The notes beneath the pieces were generated by a model. That model worked only from the letters and a program-made list of their open reading frames with translations. It was not told where the DNA came from and made no database searches. Of a stretch of DNA of 64,000 nucleotides, positions 10,130 to 18,726 are shown piece after piece; within the stretch, counting starts at the first letter, position 1, and every line of letters starts with the position of its first letter. The position numbers and the translations under genes were made by a program. Origin of the DNA: an uncultured Bacteroidales bacterium (lineage in GTDB: Bacteria > Bacteroidota > Bacteroidia > Bacteroidales > F082); assembly GCA_905234765.1 (NCBI GenBank), contig CAJOIF010000001.1, positions 62,001 to 126,000 on the forward strand. Reading direction: 5' to 3'.

Positions 10130-11932
10130 TCACCAACGAAGACTCGCATTCCAAATTCTTGTTGTGTATTTTTTTAAAAAGTCATCTCTTTGAATAACGA
10201 ATGATAAAGCCGATGTGATTTCATTGGTTTCCATTCCCATAAGGCATCCCCTTTCTCCCAAATACGAAAGTTTATCCATGGTGGTACCTTCTAATGGATA
10301 TTGCTCAATATCGTATCTTCTAACCAAACAATAATTAGCGACAGAATTATAATAAGCATACAGTGTCGGTTCATCAAATTCATGACCGAAATCTTCCAGT
10401 GAAAAAACACGCATTATTACAAAAGAATCTTGTTTTCTACTCCGTAATAAAGATTTAAAATCTTCAATTTCATTCAAATAATTCATTATTCGAGCATAAA
10501 AATAATGATAGTATCCAGAGTTATTCATTGGTAGAAATGAGTAATGAATCTCTGTTTCTGATAACTGTTTCTGAAGTTCTGTTGATAAAACTCTCTGCAA
10601 TTCTGAGAGTTCTACATTCCTAGTCTGTTTTACAATTTCATAAATGGAATTTCGTATGGAACTCTGCGATATAGTTTTATTCTGTAGCACTCGAATATTT
10701 GTATACTTATCAATAAAATCTGCAACAATCTGAATCTTTAACGTGATTGCATTATCGTCATCTATCTTGGAAACAGGTGAAAGATAGAGAGGGTATGACA
10801 AAGAATCTGCTATTGTGAAAAATTCATTGATGTAAATGGTATTAAACTCTTGTGTTGGTTTTGTTTTATAATGATTTAATCGCAAGTACAATGATGAATA
10901 GAAATCAAAATCAGAACGAATAAAGTAATAATAATCTTCTGGATGAATAAGATTTAGTCGTTTTGTGTTATTCTTTACCCATGTATGGAATTGTGTTCCA
11001 ATGATTTCAAAATCTTCATTTTCAGATCCAACTTTTTTAAGACGTTGAGATTCGGCATACTTTCCTCGTAACCATGCTCTGAAAAAATCCAAATCTGCCA
11101 AATCAGATTCCGTTTCTGCTTTAATTTTTTGAATGCGCCCCGTCCAAAATGTGTTGGCATCTTCTGCCTTATCTTCATTCTCTGAATGATTCTCAACAAT
11201 CTTAGACAACAAATAGCCTTTCAGTATTTCCGTTGGGTTTAAGCTTAAGCCTCGATCATTCATGGTCTCAAATATAGAATAAGCATTTTCTAAACTATAT
11301 GCACGGACTTCAACAAGAACCACATTATGAAGAAGCCACTCAACAAAAACAGGAAGTATTTCTTTCTTTTTTATTTCTGAAGGAAACAATGTATTTATAT
11401 CTTCATATCGTAATATGAGGTTTTGGTTCGACTCCAATGATTCTAAAGGACTATCATCAACGGATATGTTCTGTGGATCGACGATTAGTTGCTCAATAAT
11501 AGCATTTCTAGTTTCAATATTTAGCACGAGGGTTTTCCTTCCGCCTTTTTTTACATATAAATATGTATCAATATCAAAAGCAGACTCCTCATCAATATTC
11601 AAATCCTTTTGCAAATGATTCAAATAGATTAAAAGAAGCGTAAAAGAAGTCAATCGTTGCTGACCATCCACAATTGACAAATCGCCTTTCCCATCTTGAC
11701 AAACAACGATTGGCCCCATATAGTAGCAATCGTATGAATTGCTATTCTCCATGGTATCTCCCTCTTTGTATGATTTTAAGAAACTCAGTGACAAATCACT
11801 AATTAAGGCTTCAATATGAACCCTTTGCCAACGATACTCCCTTTGGAATACATCTATTTTGTATCTCTGACCTGATAAGATTTCAGACAACTTCTTATCT
11901 TTTGCATCTATTTTATTCGCTATATGTGCCAT
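10130..11932 (-). CDS. DUF262 (GmrSD N-terminal-like) protein
   Basis: The 600-residue protein has the DUF262 signature: VFQREYRWQ near residue 28 and IVDGQQR with Asp89-Arg93. DUF262 is the ParB/sulfiredoxin-like NTPase domain of GmrS-type modification-dependent restriction proteins. The C-terminal ~90 residues resemble a DUF1524 HNH region in layout (LSYLGERGCLMG), but where the family has EHI.PQ this protein has IEQYPLEG, so the catalytic His appears lost. It is the last gene of the minus-strand defence-like operon, beginning 2 bp after the HEPN gene. The region is AT-rich, consistent with transfer. A role in phage defence is inferred from family and neighbours. Confidence 0.8.
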   Translation of the reverse strand: MAHIANKIDAKDKKLSEILSGQRYKIDVFQREYRWQRVHIEALISDLSLSFLKSYKEGDTMENSNSYDCYYMGPIVVCQDGKGDLSIVDGQQRLTSFTLLLIYLNHLQKDLNIDEESAFDIDTYLYVKKGGRKTLVLNIETRNAIIEQLIVDPQNISVDDSPLESLESNQNLILRYEDINTLFPSEIKKKEILPVFVEWLLHNVVLVEVRAYSLENAYSIFETMNDRGLSLNPTEILKGYLLSKIVENHSENEDKAEDANTFWTGRIQKIKAETESDLADLDFFRAWLRGKYAESQRLKKVGSENEDFEIIGTQFHTWVKNNTKRLNLIHPEDYYYFIRSDFDFYSSLYLRLNHYKTKPTQEFNTIYINEFFTIADSLSYPLYLSPVSKIDDDNAITLKIQIVADFIDKYTNIRVLQNKTISQSSIRNSIYEIVKQTRNVELSELQRVLSTELQKQLSETEIHYSFLPMNNSGYYHYFYARIMNYLNEIEDFKSLLRSRKQDSFVIMRVFSLEDFGHEFDEPTLYAYYNSVANYCLVRRYDIEQYPLEGTTMDKLSYLGERGCLMGMETNEITSALSFVIQRDDFLKKYTTRIWNASLRW

Positions 11933-11934
11933 GA

Positions 11935-12792
11935 TTATCTTAACGCTTTAATTAGTACTCTTTGAATATAGAAAGCCTGCTCAAATACTCCTGAATTTGT
12001 ATCAGATGGCTCAATTTCACCATGAAATAACTTACATCTTAATTCATATAAGATTTGTATTATAGACTTGCTTACTTCCTCAAGATTATTTGTAAAATAC
12101 AAATTGTTTTGACTATTGATGCAAATACTATCTGGAGGTGCAGTATATTTCCCTCTTTTCCTTTCAGGTTGAAGTACAACAGAAATCTTTTTATTTGGAT
12201 CAATCTCATTCAAACATTTTTCAACAGAAGATTTATATTTATTGGCTAATGAATTGAAATCGTTGTTCGTACGTAATTCTGTCAAAGAACATTTCATTAA
12301 TGAAATTCTTGATATTGTTCTTGTGGTTCTTGCTCTAGTGTCATTTACTTCAAATATCCACCTTGCTGAAGTACGTGGTAATGACATGTCTTTCTTACCT
12401 GTAACAGCAAAATCCGACTCGCTTATTGTCAATGGACCATTACTATTGGTGTTATCAGAAATACAGATTGAATTGAATGATATCCTCTCATTGACATTTG
12501 GTATTGGCGTATTTTCTAATTGATAATACAAATTACTAATCAATAGTTTGAACCTATTTGATTCATCGTCGCTGTTTCGTAAAAGTGTGATGATTTTATC
12601 TTTGTAAACATTGCTGTTATTTTTGATATAACTAATTATATCTTTGTCAGAAGTACGCTTTGGGGTTGCGTCCTCATCGTAAAAATTGTGCATATACCAA
12701 GAATTATATGGTATCCATGATTTTATGAATAAAGTATAAAAATCAGGCTCTGATTTCTCTATCCATTTTGATATGGCTGTATTTATTGACAT
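11935..12792 (-). CDS. HEPN-domain protein, candidate RNase (MAE_28990-like)
   Basis: This 285-residue protein has no signal peptide or membrane span. Near its C-terminus it carries ELRCKLFHGE, an R-x4-H motif (Arg252, His257) in a predicted helix, which is the active-site signature of HEPN ribonucleases. The N-terminal FIKSWIPYNSWY segment resembles HEPN proteins of the MAE_28990/MAE_18760 type, which as I recall are often found beside DUF262 genes. Here it lies between hsdS (14 bp downstream of it) and the DUF262 gene (2 bp gap), in the same operon. An abortive-infection RNase or toxin role is inferred; the family name is less certain than the HEPN motif. Confidence 0.65.
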   Translation of the reverse strand: MSINTAISKWIEKSEPDFYTLFIKSWIPYNSWYMHNFYDEDATPKRTSDKDIISYIKNNSNVYKDKIITLLRNSDDESNRFKLLISNLYYQLENTPIPNVNERISFNSICISDNTNSNGPLTISESDFAVTGKKDMSLPRTSARWIFEVNDTRARTTRTISRISLMKCSLTELRTNNDFNSLANKYKSSVEKCLNEIDPNKKISVVLQPERKRGKYTAPPDSICINSQNNLYFTNNLEEVSKSIIQILYELRCKLFHGEIEPSDTNSGVFEQAFYIQRVLIKALR

Positions 12793-12806
12793 GGCTCTTA
12801 CAATAT

Positions 12807-15014
12807 TTATCTTTTTTCTATCTCTTTCTCCACCATCATCTTTGCCTCATCCAGTAAACGTTTGCTTTCCGTTTTCAAAGCAAAACTCTTTTGGATTTTT
12901 GCTGAAATGGTTTCTTGGATTGGCTTTGGTAGTTTAGGGATTATGACTTGTTCTATTTCTGACGGCTTCCAATGTTGTATGATGGCTCCGTTGGAATCGC
13001 GCTCGGCTTGCATCTGCACAACGATTGAGTTCAGTACAAGTGTTAGATAATCGGGCGTATAGTCCTGATTGAAAACCGAAAGATGAAGCAATGCGCCTGA
13101 TGTAATGCAATTCATGTCTTCTTCAACCTTATATGCAATGCCAACACTACCATCTTTCGACAACAGAATAGTGTCTTTTTTTGGTTGCAGTTCTTTCAAA
13201 CTGAAATCGTTTGGCGACAGGAAAACATTGGGTTCTGAAATGCCAAATTTTGATACATCTGAAACCCTGACAAATGGAATGCCACTGTCTTGGTATGCCT
13301 CACTTCCTGGTTCCACCGATTTCTTTATATGTGCAATGTCTTTGATAGTATCGCACTCGTATTTCGACAATTGGGCAAACAAAGCATCATATTTTGGCTG
13401 GTAGTATTCTGCATCCAATCGGCCTGATGATTTGCAGACCGAATAATTCTTGATGGAATAGTTTGCCGTTGAAGTTGTAACCCACGCTTCAGCGTACAAC
13501 TCCCGTAGCAATGTCCATTCTGCCAACCGATAATAATATGTGCTTTCCTCTACCATTTTATTGTATTTTGTAACTAATTGATTATCAATTAAATGGGGGG
13601 GGGTAGAAATAACATCCTCTACTTTAAGTTTCGCACTTTCAAGTAGTTGCTTCGCCTCGTTGCGCAAGGAAATGCTCTTTTGGACGTATGCTGCAATTTC
13701 TGTCTGAACTTGATTTGGTATTTTGGGAATCGGCAAATTCAAAATGTCTTCATCTTTTATTACAGGATAAGAACTTCCGACATTCCACTTTAACAACCAA
13801 TCCTTATATATTTGCGTGCGAAGAAGTATCTGCAATACTTCTTTTTTGTATGTTGAGTTTTCACGCAAAACAGTAAATGCACCACTTCCAATTAATCTTT
13901 CATCATCAAAATCAATAATTGCAACGGCACCACGATAGGGTCTCACTTTTGAAATAAGTAAATCATTCGTATGAAGAACTCGTTTTGCATTATCCGGCAA
14001 TTCTTCTTTTGAAACCAAATTGAAACTAGCAGTGCCGTCACTGATGTTGATATCACCTATTTCTATGTAATTGTATGCATCCTCTTGGTAATCGCATACA
14101 TCTGTATTTTGAGCAAACAAGTTTCCTATTATGTCATAACCATGTTTGTATTTTGTTACAGCAGTTTCTATTTCATCATATTTCGGTTGATAATACTCAG
14201 CATCTAATCTTCCACTTGCCAAAAACGATTCTTTCAATTGCTTGATGTTGACAGGATTATTATTAGGTTGCCAGTCTTTTAATCCTAGCTCGGACAAAAG
14301 GATGTCTTCAGCCTCAGAGTACAAGGATTTAGAAAGTTCCTGATTTTTAAAGATGGATTGAAAATGTTCGTCAATTTCTTTTTGAAATTGGATTGAGAAT
14401 TTAGGAACAGGAATTCTATACAAATCAGGTTTGCTAATATAAGAAATCAGCAAATTTGTTTTATATCGATCCTTAAAGGCCACTCCATATTTGCTTATTA
14501 AGTAACACAACAAAACATGTTTGTTGATTCTATTGTTAACCGTCATTTTAAACAAACTACCAGAAACAAGGGTTTTTTCAGGAAAATCATCTGGGACGAT
14601 TGAAACCTTTTCTAATTTTCCTTTTACTTCAATTAGTATCTCTCCTTTTTTTATTCGCCCTTTCGGATAGCGTTTCCAATCTTCTTCAGCAACATAAAAC
14701 AGATTATCCGTTTTAATAAAGGGAGTTTCTAAATCAGTTGCTTGTAAAAAGTATGGGAATCCCATGTCTTTCCCAATAGTTGATTCTACGATTTCGGTAT
14801 TTTCGTACACCACCCTATAGCCATCTTCTACAAAATTACCTAAAGGTTCTATGTTCGGAATATTTTTGAAAAAGTTCAAATATTCCTTTTTAAAGTATTC
14901 GCTATCAATTCTTTTGGTTTCATTGTCCTTTAAAACCTCACTCAGCAAAACCTCGCTAATCTCCAGCCCTTCCAACAATCGCTTATACTTTTCCTCGTTG
15001 AAAGGGCTACTCAA
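12807..15014 (-). CDS. hsdS: Type I restriction specificity subunit HsdS with three target-recognition domains
   Basis: HsdS chooses the DNA site methylated by the HsdM partner. Canonical subunits have two target-recognition domains (TRDs) in ~400-450 residues; this one has 735 residues and three. TRD1 spans ~35-215, TRD2 ~285-445 and TRD3 ~540-710. TRD2 and TRD3 follow the same SGRLDAEYYQPKYD segment. Each unit ends in a conserved helix (LRNEAKQLLESAKLKVE and LKTESKRLLDEAKMMVE). The gene overlaps hsdM by 4 bp. A run of nine C (13595-13603) encodes TPPH at ~471-474, exactly between unit 2 and unit 3. Gain or loss of one C would stop translation within four codons of the tract and leave a canonical two-TRD protein. 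Confidence 0.88.
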   Translation of the reverse strand: MSSPFNEEKYKRLLEGLEISEVLLSEVLKDNETKRIDSEYFKKEYLNFFKNIPNIEPLGNFVEDGYRVVYENTEIVESTIGKDMGFPYFLQATDLETPFIKTDNLFYVAEEDWKRYPKGRIKKGEILIEVKGKLEKVSIVPDDFPEKTLVSGSLFKMTVNNRINKHVLLCYLISKYGVAFKDRYKTNLLISYISKPDLYRIPVPKFSIQFQKEIDEHFQSIFKNQELSKSLYSEAEDILLSELGLKDWQPNNNPVNIKQLKESFLASGRLDAEYYQPKYDEIETAVTKYKHGYDIIGNLFAQNTDVCDYQEDAYNYIEIGDINISDGTASFNLVSKEELPDNAKRVLHTNDLLISKVRPYRGAVAIIDFDDERLIGSGAFTVLRENSTYKKEVLQILLRTQIYKDWLLKWNVGSSYPVIKDEDILNLPIPKIPNQVQTEIAAYVQKSISLRNEAKQLLESAKLKVEDVISTPPHLIDNQLVTKYNKMVEESTYYYRLAEWTLLRELYAEAWVTTSTANYSIKNYSVCKSSGRLDAEYYQPKYDALFAQLSKYECDTIKDIAHIKKSVEPGSEAYQDSGIPFVRVSDVSKFGISEPNVFLSPNDFSLKELQPKKDTILLSKDGSVGIAYKVEEDMNCITSGALLHLSVFNQDYTPDYLTLVLNSIVVQMQAERDSNGAIIQHWKPSEIEQVIIPKLPKPIQETISAKIQKSFALKTESKRLLDEAKMMVEKEIEKR
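13595..13603 (-). repeat. C9 homopolymer in hsdS (candidate phase-variation tract)
   Basis: There are nine G on the plus strand (nine C in the hsdS sense). With 9 C the frame stays open; with 10 C it reads TPPPFN then TGA, and with 8 C it reads TPPI then TAA. Both are stops directly after the tract. Its position between complete HsdS units suggests a switch rather than chance. Confidence 0.7.
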
Positions 15015-17080
15015 AAAAAACTTAGCCCTTCCTTTTTGGCAAATTCGGCAAAGGCTTCGGCGATGCCGTCTTTGGTCAGTCCGTCATGGTTGAAAAGGTC
15101 GTGTTTTACAATAAGATGTCCATGCGAATCCAAAAGGTACTCGTTGTTCTCTTTGGGTGTTACTTCATAGTGCTCTACCACATCAGAGGCCATCCATTCA
15201 TATTGTTCTTCAGATGGCTTTGTAATACTTGGATAGTCGCTCTTTTTAACAAAAATTTTTTCTCCACTATTGTCTTTGCTTGGCTCCTGCATGGTGGCAA
15301 AGAAAATCGGATAATCCTCTTTCTTCGGACACAACACATCATCCCATTTCTGCACAAACAAAACGCTTGTTTTCGTTCCAGTATGCGGTTTGAACACATT
15401 ACCATGCAAACCCACTACGGCCAAGATGCGGCAACGCTCGGCAATGTAATCACGGATGTACTTGTCGCTGCTGTTGTTGAAACGGCCTTGCGGCAAAACA
15501 ATAGCCATACGACCGCCAGGCTTCAGGAAGTCAAGATTGCGCTCAATGAATAGAATATCGCGTCCAACCTTGCTTGCCGTTTTGCCTGCGGCATTTTTGC
15601 TCAATTCATACTTGGACAAAATACGACTTTCTTTAATGTCACCCGCAAAGGGCGGATTGGCCATGAGAATGTCGAACTGGAAATCGCGGTTTGAGTTTTT
15701 CTCGGCACGCATCTTTTTCAGCTTCTTCCATCCCTCGAAATAGGTTTCCTGCCAATTTTCGTCTTTCAAGTTTTCATCCCAACGCTCATAATCCAAAGTG
15801 TTGAGATGTAGCACATTGGTTTGGCCATCACCAGCTATGAGATTGAGGGTACGGGCTACACGGACTGCTTTTTCATCAAAATCAATGGCAAAGACCTTAT
15901 TTCTAACATATTCAATACATTCAATAGGCTTTTCCTCTGCCGTGAACATGTCGCTTTCAGGAATTCCAAGACGCTTGTATATTTTACGCCATACATAAAA
16001 TGCAGTATGGACAGGGAAGCCACAACTGCCTGCGGCAGTGTCAATCATTGTCTCTTTCTCGGAAGGGTTCAACATTCGCACGCACATGTCAATCACATAA
16101 CGCGGTGTGAAATACTGTCCTTTTTCGCCCTTACTGCTCTTGTTAATCAAGTATTCAAATGCTTCATCAACAACATCCAAATTTGAATTGAACAGTTTGA
16201 CATCTTGAAGCGAACTTACACAAACAGATAGATGTGAAGGTGTCAACATCAGTTTTGCATCTTCAGAAAACACCCCAGGCCATTTCCCTTTAGCTTCATT
16301 GAAAAGGTTTTGCAACTTCTCTTTTAATTCTGTCTCCGTATCACCATAATTACGGAACTCCAAATGGCGGTCTTTCTTGCGTCCGCTTTCCATCTCATCA
16401 TACAACTTGGTGAAAATGAGTTTGAAAACCTCCTCGAACACATCCACTCCAGCATTGGCCAACACTTCATCTTCCATTTCCAGTATCAAATCCTTAAGCG
16501 ACTTGCGCTCTTTTACAAGTTTATCATTCGCTTTCAGTTTTGCATAATCCCAACGCTCGCTTAATATGTCGGAAAGTTTCTCATTCGCTTTGGGAATGGT
16601 TGGAATATCCTCAAAGAAATTCGGGTCTTTGCGATGATAATACGAGATACTTTCTCCATTGGTCCAAACTCCAATCGGTGCGCCTGTACCATTGCAATAA
16701 CTTTTCAGTTGTTCCTTACCATCTTTCAACTTGGGGCTTTTCAATTCAACAATGATGTAAGGCGAATAAGTCTGGTCTTTGTCGAAAATGACGATGTCGG
16801 CACGCTTTTTCTCTCTTCCGAAAGTCACCACAAATTCCAATTCCATTCTCGAAACGGGGTAATGGAAATCCTCAGTAAGAACCATCAGATATAACTGCCG
16901 AACAACCTCTTCGGGGGTCAGTTTAATTTCTTTGTTCCTAACCAAACACTTGAAATAGGGCGTTGGTTTCCCTTTCACTTCTTTTTCAATGATATTATTT
17001 TCCAATTCAATAATCTTGTTTTCACTGAATTGGGTTAGGCTGTATTCACTGCCTTTTAGTATTTCGGAAATGGTAATCAT
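15011..17080 (-). CDS. hsdM: HsdM-type N6-adenine methylase fused to an HSDR_N-like nuclease domain
   Basis: The 689-residue protein has two parts. Residues ~50-160 form an HSDR_N_2-like domain with a PD-(D/E)xK core: RADIVIFD (Asp95) then IIVELKSP (Glu112, Lys114). Residues ~310-560 are an N6-adenine methyltransferase of HsdM type, with FTPRYVIDM, SAM-binding motif I DTAAGSCGF (Asp347) and catalytic NPPF (475-478). No DEAD-box HsdR motor gene is in the window, so methylation and possible cleavage may reside in one chain with HsdS giving specificity. It overlaps hsdS by 4 bp and lies 75 bp after the AlbA_2 regulator gene. A role as a methylase plus nuclease is inferred from intact motifs. Confidence 0.88.
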   Translation of the reverse strand: MITISEILKGSEYSLTQFSENKIIELENNIIEKEVKGKPTPYFKCLVRNKEIKLTPEEVVRQLYLMVLTEDFHYPVSRMELEFVVTFGREKKRADIVIFDKDQTYSPYIIVELKSPKLKDGKEQLKSYCNGTGAPIGVWTNGESISYYHRKDPNFFEDIPTIPKANEKLSDILSERWDYAKLKANDKLVKERKSLKDLILEMEDEVLANAGVDVFEEVFKLIFTKLYDEMESGRKKDRHLEFRNYGDTETELKEKLQNLFNEAKGKWPGVFSEDAKLMLTPSHLSVCVSSLQDVKLFNSNLDVVDEAFEYLINKSSKGEKGQYFTPRYVIDMCVRMLNPSEKETMIDTAAGSCGFPVHTAFYVWRKIYKRLGIPESDMFTAEEKPIECIEYVRNKVFAIDFDEKAVRVARTLNLIAGDGQTNVLHLNTLDYERWDENLKDENWQETYFEGWKKLKKMRAEKNSNRDFQFDILMANPPFAGDIKESRILSKYELSKNAAGKTASKVGRDILFIERNLDFLKPGGRMAIVLPQGRFNNSSDKYIRDYIAERCRILAVVGLHGNVFKPHTGTKTSVLFVQKWDDVLCPKKEDYPIFFATMQEPSKDNSGEKIFVKKSDYPSITKPSEEQYEWMASDVVEHYEVTPKENNEYLLDSHGHLIVKHDLFNHDGLTKDGIAEAFAEFAKKEGLSFF

Positions 17081-17108
17081 ATTGTCGTTTATTAGATTTC
17101 TACACCTT

Positions 17109-17144
17109 CATCATCCTAACCTGCTACGGCGGGAAGTGCTGGTT
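17109..17144 (-). pseudogene. Short remnant resembling the 3' end of the carboxylase gene (copy C)
   Basis: Read on the minus strand this gives N-Q-H-F-P-P-stop-Q-V-R-M-M, aligning with the last residues NQPFPPQQ....RM of the carboxylase at 19299, with a 9-12 nt gap. It lies between the AlbA_2 gene and hsdM. It may be a scar of integration at the carboxylase 3' end. Confidence 0.5.
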
Positions 17145-17155
17145 TATATTATGAA

Positions 17156-18541
17156 CTATTTGTTCTCGTTTTGCTTTTTAAGGGCTTCTTTCAATTCAAT
17201 GCCTTTGGGAGTGAGGTGGTATTTTTGATTTATGCTATTGGGCTTATCTGGTATTGTCATTTCAATCCATCCCATTTCGATAGCTGGTTTCAAGATTTCT
17301 TTGCGAAAATGTTCGCGATGTGTTAACTGAAGGATTTGTTGCAAGGTCTCTCTATCCATTTCACCTTCTATTGATAGGATCAACGCCTTAACTTGCGCGG
17401 TAACTTGCGCGGTAACTTGCGTGGTAACTTGGTGCCAACTTGGTGCCAACTTGGTGCTAGCTTGCACACTAACAGGAAAAGTAATCCTTATAAAGTTATC
17501 TGTAAACTTAAAACAATTCTCACCGTAAGCATTAAGAATACGAGGAATGCCAGAACCTAACGACTCCACCAATTCCACATCACGATAAATACGCATCAGT
17601 TCCTTGTTGCGAGGAATGGATATGCCACTGAAAAACTCTTCTCGGCTCAACGATTCAGGCAAACGGCCGACAGAGGTGATTTCAAGTCTGTCGGGGAATA
17701 TCTCAAATTTTGGCGGCACTTCGAATGAATAATCATTATGTACAATGGCATTAATGACTGCTTCACGCAAAGCCACCTTGTTCCATAATGGGGTTTCAAC
17801 TCGTTCAACTGGAGTAATCTTTGCCGCCGTCTTATTCTCTATCTCCAGTTTCGCCAATACGCTCTTGGTGGCCTTGATAAGTGAGCAATAACCGTATTCG
17901 TTGTTCTCGATCAAGTCGCACCTGTCAAAACTGGAATACTTGGCGACTTTTATGGAATTACCGTTTTCATCTGCCAAGAGATATGCCACATAATTATATT
18001 TGCCATCCTCGGTCAAAAGTTCAAGACTACGTGCAAAGTTGTCATTCAGCCGTTTGCCATGCTCGTCATAATAGATACGCAACTGCTCAAACGTCAAGTC
18101 CTGTCGGTTAGAGACAATTTTTCCAATGGAATTGCGTGTGCGCGTGGCAAACAATCGGTCAATCATTTCTTGCGGCATAGGCTCGGCTGAAGTACCAATT
18201 CTAATATAGGCACCCTTGGGAGTCATTCCATATTTCGTCTTGAAATAAGGCTTTTCGATGCCACTGGCAACAGTTACTTTCACAATACTTTGTCCATCTC
18301 GTTTTTCTTCCACAATGTCAAACAATCCCATTGCCGATGGCGATATGTTGTTCTTGATGCGGTCTTTGAGTTTCAGCATACAGTCATCCACATCGTCAAC
18401 ACCAATCACCTCTCCATTCTTATCAACACCAATATAGATAAAGCCGCCTTCCTTGTAATTAAGGAAAGCCACTACTTCTTTCTCTATATCCAGTTCTGGA
18501 GTGAGTTTCTGCTTGTTTTCTATGCGTGTCGTTTCAACCAT
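17156..18541 (-). CDS. AlbA_2 (Schlafen-type) DNA-binding protein with HATPase_c_4 and winged helix
   Basis: The 461-residue protein has an N-terminal AlbA_2 domain (FLNYKEGGFIYIGVDKNGEV, residues ~28-47). It continues with the usual linker MPQEMIDRLFATR and an ATPase-like domain with the N-box REAVINAIVHNDY. The C-terminal ~70 residues look like a winged helix (LTPKGIELKEAL). Such proteins often sit at the head of restriction islands and are thought to regulate them. It is the first gene of this operon, behind a TATCTTTG element at 18622. The linker before the winged helix (STKLAPSWHQVTTQVTAQV) is encoded by tandem 11- and 12-bp repeats. Change in the number of 11-bp units would shift the frame and remove the winged helix. 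Confidence 0.8.
   Translation of the reverse strand: MVETTRIENKQKLTPELDIEKEVVAFLNYKEGGFIYIGVDKNGEVIGVDDVDDCMLKLKDRIKNNISPSAMGLFDIVEEKRDGQSIVKVTVASGIEKPYFKTKYGMTPKGAYIRIGTSAEPMPQEMIDRLFATRTRNSIGKIVSNRQDLTFEQLRIYYDEHGKRLNDNFARSLELLTEDGKYNYVAYLLADENGNSIKVAKYSSFDRCDLIENNEYGYCSLIKATKSVLAKLEIENKTAAKITPVERVETPLWNKVALREAVINAIVHNDYSFEVPPKFEIFPDRLEITSVGRLPESLSREEFFSGISIPRNKELMRIYRDVELVESLGSGIPRILNAYGENCFKFTDNFIRITFPVSVQASTKLAPSWHQVTTQVTAQVTAQVKALILSIEGEMDRETLQQILQLTHREHFRKEILKPAIEMGWIEMTIPDKPNSINQKYHLTPKGIELKEALKKQNENK
17389..17458. repeat. Tandem 12-bp and 11-bp repeats inside the AlbA_2 gene
   Basis: Three units of TAACTTGCGCGG (12 bp, the third with one change) run into three units of AACTTGGTGCC (11 bp, the last with one change). 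The 12-mers encode TAQV-type repeats, while the 11-mers change frame at each copy, so slippage of one 11-mer would frameshift the gene. Confidence 0.8.
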
Positions 18542-18550
18542 ATAAAGTGC

Positions 18551-18610
18551 TTACATCTTAAATACTCCAAACTGCTGCAGCGAGGTGGGTTAGTTCAAGG
18601 AAGCAACGAT
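18551..18610 (-). pseudogene. Remnant of an acyl-CoA carboxylase 3' end (copy B)
   Basis: The minus strand reads I-V-A-S-L-N-stop-P-T-S-L-Q-Q-F-G-V-F-K-M-stop. Over 20 codons without gaps it aligns with the carboxylase ending at 19299 ([23 protein letters not shown]). It has one internal stop and several silent differences, so it is a diverged copy, not an assembly duplicate. It lies in the presumed leader of the AlbA_2 gene, 9 bp before its ATG. Confidence 0.7.
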
Positions 18611-18621
18611 CCCTGATGGCA

Positions 18622-18629
18622 CAAAGATA
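18622..18629 (-). promoter_or_regulatory. Promoter -7 element of the defence-like operon
   Basis: TATCTTTG on the minus strand, 80 nt before the AlbA_2 start. Transcription from here would run through the carboxylase remnant and then the five genes down to 10130. Confidence 0.5.
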
Positions 18630-18726
18630 GAAAAAAAATTCCAAAATTGGCCGGATTTTGCTTCTAAAGTTGAAAACAAGAAGAGAAACCCAAAAACAAC
18701 GCAAATATTACCGGGCACCCTTGCTG

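Noticed and set aside
10130..18541. Transposon or prophage carrying the defence-like operon
   Set aside because: No transposase, integrase, terminal inverted repeats or phage genes are visible; only the carboxylase 3' remnants hint at integration.
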